Source: Gammaproteobacteria bacterium
GTDB lineage: Bacteria > Pseudomonadota > Gammaproteobacteria > Chromatiales > Chromatiaceae
Direction: 5' to 3'
Assembly: GCA_018812525.1 (NCBI GenBank)
Contig: JAHJDE010000136.1
Span: forward strand, 1-33,102
Length of the DNA: 33,102 nucleotides
In this document: one piece after another, positions 24,217 through 30,479 of the stretch
How the letters are laid out: each line of letters opens with the position of its first letter
How positions within the stretch are numbered: position 1 is the first letter of the stretch
Translations under genes and position numbers: made by a program
The notes under the pieces: generated by a model
The model's input: the letters and a program-made list of their open reading frames with translations, nothing else
Databases searched by the model: none
What the model was told of the DNA's origin: nothing

Positions 24217-24408
24217 CGTAGGTTGGGTTAGGCGCGCAAACACAGAGCGCTGGATACCCCGCTCGGATAGCTGCGCGCCGTAACCCAACAATCGGCGCCC
24301 TCTGTTGGGTTTGTTCGGTGCTTCCTGCACCTTACCCCTCCGGGGGCTTGCGCGAAAAATCGCTCCCGGCGGTTTTTTCGGCGGAAATACCGCCTAACCC
24401 AACCTACA
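24217..24408. mobile_element. MITE-like repeat family C, copy 2, inside the nos operon
   Basis: CGTAGGTTGGGTTAGGCG at the left and CGCCTAACCCAACCTACA at the right bound this 192-base element. It is in the opposite orientation to the copy at 16196-16388. The flanks ATGAAAAT (left) and ATTTTTCAT (right) are also near-complementary, so the inverted repeat may extend further out. It fills most of the 281-base gap between nosH and nosF. Confidence 0.7.
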
Positions 24409-24435
24409 TATTTTTCATGGTAACCAGCCGGGATC

Positions 24436-25413
24436 TTATTGCAGTTTCTTGAGACCCAGTACCTCGTAGGTCAACGAGCTGGTGGGGCAGGCATCCACGC
24501 AGAGGCCGCAGCGGGTGCAGTCGGCCCCCACCGGGACATCCACATCGGCGGCGCGGCCCTTGATGGTCATGTCCAGGACATGGGGGACCAGGCAGACCTT
24601 GCGGCAATTACCCTCGTGGTGACAATCCTTCAGGTTGTATTTGACCCGCACCGGGGAGATGCTGCCCACCAACCCATAGGTCAAGCCGATCGGGCAGACA
24701 TAGCGGCACCAGGCGCGACGCGACACGAATACCTCGAACAACAGCAGCAGCAACACCCAGAGCAGGGCCAGACCGGGGCCGTAGATCATCGCCCGGCTGA
24801 GGATGCCGGTGGGAGAGAGGGTCTCGAACACCGTATAGCCCGTGACCAAGGCCAGCAGGGCGAAGAGGACATAGAAGATCGTGCGCGCCCCCCGATGGAA
24901 GGTCACCGGCCTGATCCACTTCTTCGCCTCCAGCCACAGGTGCAGGGTCTCGGTCCACTCCGCCAGCAGGTGGTAGGGACAGACCCAGGAGCAGAAAGTT
25001 CGCCCGCCCACCAGTATCCAGAGAATGAAGACAGTGACGGTACCGATCAGCAGGTTCAGCACCACGTGTTTGAAGGCCAGCATCACCTGCAAGGCGGAGT
25101 TGAGATCGGCCATGTGGAAGCCGATGAAGCGCGAAGCGGTCAGCGCCCCCTCCAGCAACTGCACATCGAAGTAGTAGGAGACCACGAACAGCAGGTTGAC
25201 CAGGATCAGGGTCATCCAGCGCCGCTTGCGCCAGAGATGGCGCCGTTCGTGCAGGGCATGGGCCTCCTCGATGGCCATCAGCTCCGCCTTGGTCTCCTTG
25301 CGGCCCTTTTTGACGACATGGATCTCCCGCGCCTCCGGCGAATAGTCCTCCGGCGCGGGCTTGCCCGGATTGGCCCCGAGCATCTGCTTGATGGAAGCGG
25401 CAAAGTAGCTCAT
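24436..25413 (-). CDS. nosH: NosH-type membrane iron-sulfur protein (NapH-like quinol oxidase subunit)
   Basis: A 325-residue NapH/NosH-type inner-membrane protein thought to oxidise quinol and pass electrons through NosG and cytochromes to NosZ. After a charged cytoplasmic N-terminus come about four transmembrane segments (66-85, 108-135, 178-197, 213-230). Two CxxxCP motifs, Cys141/145 (CSWVCP) and Cys236/240 (CRYVCP), are family hallmarks. The C-terminus holds ferredoxin-type cysteines: Cys264, 270, 274 and Cys299-x2-302-x2-305-x3-309 (CTRCGLCVDACP). It follows nosG after a 157-base repeat. NapH proper is excluded only by context, since nap genes are absent. Confidence 0.9.
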   Translation of the reverse strand: MSYFAASIKQMLGANPGKPAPEDYSPEAREIHVVKKGRKETKAELMAIEEAHALHERRHLWRKRRWMTLILVNLLFVVSYYFDVQLLEGALTASRFIGFHMADLNSALQVMLAFKHVVLNLLIGTVTVFILWILVGGRTFCSWVCPYHLLAEWTETLHLWLEAKKWIRPVTFHRGARTIFYVLFALLALVTGYTVFETLSPTGILSRAMIYGPGLALLWVLLLLLFEVFVSRRAWCRYVCPIGLTYGLVGSISPVRVKYNLKDCHHEGNCRKVCLVPHVLDMTIKGRAADVDVPVGADCTRCGLCVDACPTSSLTYEVLGLKKLQ

Positions 25414-25427
25414 TCAGGAACCCCTTT

Positions 25428-25546
25428 TCTCGCGCGATGGCGCAAAGTCCGGCAACGCTGTGGTGGATGCGCTATCGCTTATCCACCCTACGTAACTTTC
25501 GATCAAGATCGAGGTCTTCTTTGCGCCTTTGCGTCTTTGCGCGAAA
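25428..25546. repeat. Dispersed repeat family A between nosG and nosH
   Basis: It begins TCTCGCGCGATGGCGCAAAG and ends CTTTGCGTCTTTGCGCGAAA, an imperfect inverted repeat. Between them lies TGGTGGATGCGCTATCGCTTATCCACC, itself partly palindromic. It takes up most of the gap between nosG and nosH. Confidence 0.65.
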
Positions 25547-25570
25547 CAGACGGAATTTGGACGCATCGAT

Positions 25571-26422
25571 CTAGCCTCGTTTCCGCTGGGTATCGGCGGT
25601 CTCGTCGAGGACGATGACGATGGCGGGCGGATCGGTGGGGCAGACCATCTCACAGACGCCGCAGCCCACGCAGCCGTCATGGACCAGCGGCTTCCTGGCT
25701 TTACCCTCACCCATCGATTCCAGGGAGATGGCCCGACTCGGGGGGCACTGGTTCTTGTCGCCCGAGGGCGGCTTGCCCGCCGCGCACTGGCCGATGCGGA
25801 TCTCGATGGGGCACTGGCGCACACAGAGGTCGCAGAGTTCCAGATCATAGGGGTGGTCGGCGATGGGGACGGCCTTCCAGCGGTCCAGCTCCTCGTAACG
25901 CAGAACCCCCTTGAAATCGGGTCCGCGCGCCTGGCCCTTGAAGCCCTGGCCCTGGATGGCGAGGCACTTCTCCGGCCGCGTCAGCCGGGCGAAACCCATG
26001 CGGGACTGGGCGGGGTAATTGATCTCGTGGGTCAGGGCGCCGGTCGGACAGGCCAGGACGCATTGCAGGCCGTCGCAGGAGAAGTCGCAGGCCTGGTCGC
26101 GGGCCTCGATGAAGGGGGTGCCAATACCGAAGCCGTCGGCCAGATCAGTCAGCTTGATGGCCTCGACCGGACAGACCTGCACGCACTGGCCGCATTTGAT
26201 GCAGGCGGCGAGGAAGTCGCGTTCGTTGAGGTCCTTGTCGATCAGCGCGCCCGGCGGACGCAGCCGCTTCATCTTGCCTTCGCCCACCGGGATATAGCCC
26301 ATAAGGCTGATGAGCAGTACGCCGCCGGCCATCGCGCCGGTGCGCAGGAACTCACGTCGGCTCTGCTCGCGGCGTTTCGGTGATATGGGCGGTTTGTTTT
26401 TTGGTCTCTTTTCGGTGGTCAT
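25571..26422 (-). CDS. nosG: NosG-type periplasmic ferredoxin (NapG-like)
   Basis: A 283-residue iron-sulfur protein of the NapG/NosG type, which partners NosH in quinol oxidation. The twin-arginine signal is visible (SRREFLRTGAMAGGVLLISL, Arg22-Arg23). Four cysteine clusters follow: Cys74-77-80-84 (CIKCGQCVQVCP), Cys112-116-121-125, Cys197-200-204 (CDLCVRQCP) with a fourth Cys elsewhere, and Cys251-254-257-261 (CVGCGVCEMVCP). This predicts four 4Fe-4S clusters exported folded by Tat. Its ATG overlaps the nosD stop by four bases (ATGA), so nosD and nosG are translationally coupled. Confidence 0.92.
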   Translation of the reverse strand: MTTEKRPKNKPPISPKRREQSRREFLRTGAMAGGVLLISLMGYIPVGEGKMKRLRPPGALIDKDLNERDFLAACIKCGQCVQVCPVEAIKLTDLADGFGIGTPFIEARDQACDFSCDGLQCVLACPTGALTHEINYPAQSRMGFARLTRPEKCLAIQGQGFKGQARGPDFKGVLRYEELDRWKAVPIADHPYDLELCDLCVRQCPIEIRIGQCAAGKPPSGDKNQCPPSRAISLESMGEGKARKPLVHDGCVGCGVCEMVCPTDPPAIVIVLDETADTQRKRG

Positions 26423-27768
26423 GGTCTGCCCAGCGATTGTTTAAGCGCCTTCAAGGCATCGAAGCCCTGCTTTTCCCCCGTGGCAACGTCCCCGTCCTGT
26501 TCGCCCCAACCGGCGGCAAGGGACTGTCGCAGGAGCTCCTCGGCGCTGGCGGCCAGCATCAGCGGCCGTTCGTCCCGCAACATCAGGTTCGGCGGGGAGA
26601 AGGGGGCCAGGCGCTCCAGGAAGTCGATCACCTCCAACATGGGACTCCCCTTGAAGAAACGGGCGTCATTCACATCCATCCAGAGCCGGTCTGCATAACC
26701 GAACTGTTCATAGGGGCGATCACCGATGCCGTCCTTATCACGATCGAAGCCCTGGTATTCGTCCCAGTGATTGCCGCGCCAGATGTTCCGCTTGGCGCTC
26801 TTGCCGCCGTTGACCGCTACCTGGGTCAGATTTCCCTTGAAGAGATTGCCCTCGAAGATATTGCCTGTCCAGTCGTTGAGGAAACGTACCCCGACGGCAT
26901 TGTAGGCGATCAGGTTGTGACGGATGAGATTGGTGGTATCCGGTTGAAAGGGGGAGACATCCAGGTCGAGTCCCGTGGCGCAGTAGAGGATCTCGTTGTT
27001 GTCGATCTCGACGCTGCTGGTTTCCTTGAAGCCGATGCCGACCCCAGTGGGGCCAGTGGCCCTGAATACACGATTGCCGCGCACCTTGATGCCATCGCTG
27101 TACATGATGAAGATACCGACCGAGTTGTCGCGGAAGTCGTTGTTCTCCACCAGGTTGTACTGGGAGTACATGAAGTGCAGCGAATAGCGCCCCCCCGTGG
27201 ACTTGTTGCCACGGATGAGGTTGTCGCGGGAGTACCAGACCACGATATCGCGGGAGTTGGTCGCGACGTTCTCCTCGATCTTGTTGTTGAAGCTGTACCA
27301 GAGGCGGATGGCGTCGCCGCGTACCCCCAGCTCCACATCCTTGGAGGAGATCCGGTTGCGCCGGACCAGGTTGTTCTTGGACTGCTGCAAATCGATGCCG
27401 AAGAGGCAGTTGTCGATGCGATTGTCCTTGATGACGTTGAAGTCGCCCCGCACCTGGATGCCCGAATCCAGATCGTTGTGGGAGTTGCCGGAGTTGGTGA
27501 GGCGGAGGTTCTTCACTGTGGCGCTGTCAGTGTCCAGCAGGATCACGGTCCCCTTGCCGCCGCCATCGATGGTCACCTGGTTCTGGCCATCCAGCACCAG
27601 GGGCTTGTCGATGACCACCGGCCCGGCATAGACGCCGGGCGGCGGTGTCAGGGTGCTGTTGGGTTCGGCTGCATCCACCAGCTTTTGCAGGGAAGGCAGG
27701 GCCTGCGCCTGCGCCGTCCCCCAGAGACAGAACAGCAGCGGCAGCAGAAGCGGCGGGCGCAGGCTCAA
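26419..27768 (-). CDS. nosD: Copper-site maturation protein NosD
   Basis: NosD is the periplasmic beta-helix protein of the NosDFY machine needed for Cu(Z) formation. The 449-residue product has a short signal peptide (LSLRPPLLLPLLFCLWGTAQA) and many parallel beta-helix repeats of the PbH1/CASH type, seen as N-x-[IV]-x2-N-x-[IF] units such as NVIKDNRIDNCLFGIDLQQS and NNLVRRNRISSKDVELGV. FMYSQYNLVENNDFRDNSVGIFIMYS is a strongly conserved stretch. The TTG at 27768 is chosen because it starts the signal peptide, with GGAG and AAGGG just upstream at the nosB stop. The frame stays open far upstream into nosB, but that part reads as out-of-frame nosB. It overlaps nosG by four bases. Confidence 0.92.
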   Translation of the reverse strand: MSLRPPLLLPLLFCLWGTAQAQALPSLQKLVDAAEPNSTLTPPPGVYAGPVVIDKPLVLDGQNQVTIDGGGKGTVILLDTDSATVKNLRLTNSGNSHNDLDSGIQVRGDFNVIKDNRIDNCLFGIDLQQSKNNLVRRNRISSKDVELGVRGDAIRLWYSFNNKIEENVATNSRDIVVWYSRDNLIRGNKSTGGRYSLHFMYSQYNLVENNDFRDNSVGIFIMYSDGIKVRGNRVFRATGPTGVGIGFKETSSVEIDNNEILYCATGLDLDVSPFQPDTTNLIRHNLIAYNAVGVRFLNDWTGNIFEGNLFKGNLTQVAVNGGKSAKRNIWRGNHWDEYQGFDRDKDGIGDRPYEQFGYADRLWMDVNDARFFKGSPMLEVIDFLERLAPFSPPNLMLRDERPLMLAASAEELLRQSLAAGWGEQDGDVATGEKQGFDALKALKQSLGRP

Positions 27769-27773
27769 GACCC

Positions 27774-28949
27774 TTACTCCGCCTGTCCCCGACGCAGCTC
27801 CTTGCGGCGCAGGATACCGAGGGTGGCGGTTACCAGCGACAACAGCAGGATCAGGCCGAAGCCCCAATAGGGATAGGAGTGGGTGGCGAACTGGGCCACC
27901 TTGCCCTGGCCGAAGACCGTGGGCATAAAGGGCTTGACGGTGAAGGCCCCCATGGCATTCATGCTGTGGCCGTACCACCAGAGCCAGGCCGCGTATTCGA
28001 TGATGAAAAAGACCGGCAGGGCAGCCGGCACGATGATCAACAGCCAGTAGAACAGGCCACCGGTCTTGCCCGCCCCATAGATCAACAACAGCATGGCGCC
28101 GATGATGCCGAAGAAGACGACCTTAAAGGCCAGCCCCATCCCCGCCACCATGGGATCGATCTCGGCCCGGTTGTTGAAATAACGGCCCAGACTCTTGTCG
28201 TAGTGCCACAACATCACTTGGTTGTTGCTGCCATTCCAGGCCATGGCATTGTCGCCCTTGCGCTCCTGATCCTTGTCGAAGGTGATGCGCAGGCTCTGGA
28301 TCAGGTTTGCCTTGGACTGGGATGATTCGCCTCCTGCCGCCTTGGTCCCGGCAGCCTGTCCCTCGGACTTGGCCAGTTCCGCCCTGAGCCGTTCAACGAT
28401 GCCGCCGCCGATCTCGATCTCCTGGTCCTTCTCGCCCGCCGCCTGATCCATGGAGGTTATCAGGGCCTCCACATAGCCCTGGCTCTGGTACTTGAGACCG
28501 TCCTTCCCGAAGAAGGTCAGGGACATCCAGGCAATGATGGCGCCGAAGCCCAGGGTGAGCAGGATCTGCCGCAGGCGAGTGTGGCGGCAGGCGAAGCCCA
28601 GCACCATCACTCCCAGCATGGAGACCAGGAAGGGCGACAGGGCGCGCTCGACTACACCGCCGGCGGCGATGGGGTACATGCCCACGTAGTGGTTGATCGT
28701 GTCCATCTCGTGGACACAATCGAGGGCCTCGTCCTCGCGGATTTCCGCCTTTTCCACCTTTTTGCAGCCGTTGAACACGCCATTGAAGTGGAAGTGGATG
28801 CGCACACCGTCGGGGAATGCCTCCGGCGGGTAATTGGGCGCAGTGAGCGATACCCACCAGATGGGGGCGTAGTAGATGACCGCCAACAAGGCCACGGCGA
28901 TCAGGGCAAAGCCCATGGGAAGCAGGCTGTTAGGCCGGACTTGATTCAT
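27774..28949 (-). CDS. nosB: Membrane protein NosB of the clade II nos cluster
   Basis: A 391-residue inner-membrane protein matching the NosB type that marks atypical (clade II) N2O reductase clusters; its exact role is unsettled. About six transmembrane segments lie near 12-33, 105-120, 126-146, 258-282, 288-312 and 362-384, with a long polar loop (about 150-250). The conserved N-terminal periplasmic part reads PIWWVSLTAPNYPPEAFPDG and HFHFNGVFNGC, then a second Cys in ALDCVHEMDTINHYVGMYPI. The two Cys and several His could bind metal or heme. Five bases separate its stop from the nosD start. It is assigned from position and motifs, with fair confidence. Confidence 0.85.
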   Translation of the reverse strand: MNQVRPNSLLPMGFALIAVALLAVIYYAPIWWVSLTAPNYPPEAFPDGVRIHFHFNGVFNGCKKVEKAEIREDEALDCVHEMDTINHYVGMYPIAAGGVVERALSPFLVSMLGVMVLGFACRHTRLRQILLTLGFGAIIAWMSLTFFGKDGLKYQSQGYVEALITSMDQAAGEKDQEIEIGGGIVERLRAELAKSEGQAAGTKAAGGESSQSKANLIQSLRITFDKDQERKGDNAMAWNGSNNQVMLWHYDKSLGRYFNNRAEIDPMVAGMGLAFKVVFFGIIGAMLLLIYGAGKTGGLFYWLLIIVPAALPVFFIIEYAAWLWWYGHSMNAMGAFTVKPFMPTVFGQGKVAQFATHSYPYWGFGLILLLSLVTATLGILRRKELRRGQAE

Positions 28950-28978
28950 CCTAAATTCCTCTTATTACTGCCAGGAAA

Positions 28979-29176
28979 CCGTAGGTTGGGTTAGGCGCGC
29001 AACCCACGGGCATAGGGGACCCGGTATCTGATTGTTCCCACGCTCCGGCGTGGGAACAGATCCTGGGACGCTCCAGCGTCCCGAGACCCTCGGAGGCGCG
29101 GCTAATCTCCACCGGAATCCGGCAACCCGCGACGCTGGAGCGTCGCAGGCTGCATTCCCACGCTGGAGCGTGGGAA
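28979..29176. repeat. Repeat cluster: family C fragment plus four hairpins with GCTSSAGC cores
   Basis: Bases 28979-29004 match the end of family C (CGTAGGTTGGGTTAGGCGCG). Then come four hairpins: 29034-29057 (GTTCCCACGC/GCGTGGGAAC), 29065-29082 (GGGACGCTCCAGCGTCCC), 29129-29146 (GCGACGCTGGAGCGTCGC) and 29155-29176 (TTCCCACGCTGGAGCGTGGG, then AA). The first and last are versions of the same sequence, so the block may be one element with nested hairpins. It fills the gap between the diheme cytochrome gene and nosB. Confidence 0.7.
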
Positions 29177-29198
29177 CGACCAATCAAAAAATCCTGGA

Positions 29199-29945
29199 TC
29201 AATAGTCCGGGTTCTTGTAGTCCTTGGAGGGGGCCAGGTCCTTCTGGGGGACCGGAATCCAACTGCCGTAGTTGATGACGTGCTTCATGTCGTCATCGGT
29301 GAAATTCTTGATCTGCTTGACCATGTCCGGGTTGGCGTTGCGGCGCTTGCCGTCGCGGACCCACTGAAACTGGCGCAGGATGTATTCATAGTGCTGACCC
29401 ACGATCTTGGGGAAGAACTTGTCATCGTCGCCTTCGCCCTGTTCGCCATGGCACTTCACGCAGTTGTCGGCGTAGAGCTTCTTGCCCTTTTCGAATTCAG
29501 GGGTACCAGGACCCCAGGGGCCCTTGCCGTGATCGGGATTCATGGGCAGCTTGGCGATATAGGCGGTTACGTCGGCCACCAGTTGCGCCGGAGGGATGTC
29601 GCCGTGCTTGTAGCCCGCCGCCGACATGATCTGATCGTCCAGGGCGAAGGGGTACATGGTGGGGTTGTCGCGGTTCTTGGCGCGGATGTCGGCCAACTGT
29701 TTGATCAGGACGTTGCGGTGCTGGCCCGCCAATTGGGGAAAGGTGCCGTCCTTCAGACCCCAGCCTTCCAACAGGTGACAGGCTGAACAGACTTCATAGA
29801 CAGCGATGCCGCGGTCGCGGTCCGGTTTCAGCAGCATGGCCTCGTCCTTCTCGCCGCCGCCTTCGTTCCAGGCAGCCATAGCGGGCGCGGAGAGGGCGAG
29901 GGCCATGGCGGCGATCAGTGCGTTCTTGCGAATTGGGAATTTCAT
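29199..29945 (-). CDS. Periplasmic diheme cytochrome c (c4-like)
   Basis: A 248-residue exported cytochrome with two heme sites, Cys53-x2-Cys56-His57 (CSACH) and Cys162-x2-Cys165-His166 (CVKCH), in two similar domains (LAGQHRNVLIKQLADIR and IVGQHYEYILRQFQWVRDG), the pattern of cytochrome c4. The signal peptide MKFPIRKNALIAAMALALSA ends near PAMA-AW. Clade II nos clusters usually encode such cytochromes as donors to CuA of NosZ, which is the likely role here. The ATG at 29945 is preferred over an earlier in-frame ATG because it starts the signal peptide. A perfect FNR box lies about 90 bases upstream, suggesting a second promoter inside the nos cluster. Confidence 0.92.
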   Translation of the reverse strand: MKFPIRKNALIAAMALALSAPAMAAWNEGGGEKDEAMLLKPDRDRGIAVYEVCSACHLLEGWGLKDGTFPQLAGQHRNVLIKQLADIRAKNRDNPTMYPFALDDQIMSAAGYKHGDIPPAQLVADVTAYIAKLPMNPDHGKGPWGPGTPEFEKGKKLYADNCVKCHGEQGEGDDDKFFPKIVGQHYEYILRQFQWVRDGKRRNANPDMVKQIKNFTDDDMKHVINYGSWIPVPQKDLAPSKDYKNPDY

Positions 29946-30035
29946 CGTAGCTATCTCGCATTCATTGAATAGGGTTCGGCCCATCCCTCGATGGACCTCT
30001 GGTTTGCAGGCTATCGCCCAGGGAGGGGTCGAACC

Positions 30036-30049
30036 TTGATTAGAATCAA
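30036..30049. promoter_or_regulatory. FNR-type box upstream of the diheme cytochrome gene
   Basis: TTGAT-TAGA-ATCAA is an exact match to the FNR/ANR/DNR consensus TTGAT-N4-ATCAA. Its centre is about 97 bases upstream of the ATG at 29945, in the gap after the monoheme cytochrome gene. The -10 element expected about 31 bases downstream is weak (GATAGC at 30015-30010). This suggests anaerobic or NO-linked control of the second part of the nos cluster. Confidence 0.75.
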
Positions 30050-30063
30050 CTTATCCGAGCGGT

Positions 30064-30381
30064 TTACTGGGTGGCCAGCCAGTCGGCGATGGCCGCCATC
30101 TCTTCGTCGGAGACAAGGCCCATGACGCCCTTCATGGCGGCAGACTGGCCGTTGGCGCGGGCACCGCTCTTGATGTCCTTCATCTGTTGCAGGGCGTAAC
30201 CGGCATTCTGACCCGCCAGTTTGGGATAGACAGGCAGGATGGGGGTCTTGGCGTCCTTGCCGTGGCAGGACCAGCAGGTCTTGGACTGGAACAGGGCAGA
30301 GCCGTCCAGGGCCATGGCGTTGCCGGACAGGGCCAGGGGGAGAATCAGCGCAGCCGCGATGCTCAGGGATTTAAATTTCAT
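30064..30381 (-). CDS. Small periplasmic monoheme cytochrome c
   Basis: A 105-residue class I cytochrome c with signal peptide (MKFKSLSIAAALILPLALSG, cleavage after AMA) and one heme site, Cys36-x2-Cys39-His40 (CWSCH). The sixth ligand is probably a Met in AAMKGVMGLV (Met83 or Met87), and YPKLAGQNAGYALQQM is typical of the c5/c552-like group. As the gene directly after nosZ it probably donates electrons to NosZ or to its partner diheme cytochrome. The ATG at 30381 has GAGGT seven bases upstream, better than an ATG 21 bases earlier. A strong hairpin separates it from nosZ. Confidence 0.92.
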   Translation of the reverse strand: MKFKSLSIAAALILPLALSGNAMALDGSALFQSKTCWSCHGKDAKTPILPVYPKLAGQNAGYALQQMKDIKSGARANGQSAAMKGVMGLVSDEEMAAIADWLATQ

Positions 30382-30425
30382 GGGATTACCTCGAATTTTC
30401 AATGGGTTTTGGTTCCGCTACGGAA

Positions 30426-30448
30426 GAGGGGGCTCTAAGAGCCCCCTC
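30426..30448 (-). terminator. Strong hairpin between nosZ and the monoheme cytochrome gene
   Basis: GAGGGGGCTC and GAGCCCCCTC pair perfectly over 10 bases around a three-base loop, 32 bases past the nosZ stop. No T-run follows on the minus strand, so it may be a partial terminator or an mRNA-stabilising structure that keeps nosZ message in excess. Confidence 0.6.
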
Positions 30449-30479
30449 AGTTTAGCCAGCAGTCGATGGAATCAACAGC

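Noticed and set aside
25413-25571. Reading nosG/nosH as napG/napH of a nitrate reductase
   Set aside because: No napA, napB, napC or napD lies nearby, and the genes are embedded between nosD and nosF.
26380-27870. 496-codon plus-strand frame opposite nosD
   Set aside because: Antisense shadow of nosD; its Val/Asp repeats mirror the beta-helix repeats of nosD.
27769-27978. N-terminal extension of NosD into nosB
   Set aside because: These 70 codons are out-of-frame nosB and would hide the signal peptide that starts at TTG 27768.
29034-29176. tRNA or structured ncRNA gene
   Set aside because: The hairpins do not form a tRNA cloverleaf and the sequence repeats are typical of dispersed intergenic palindromes.
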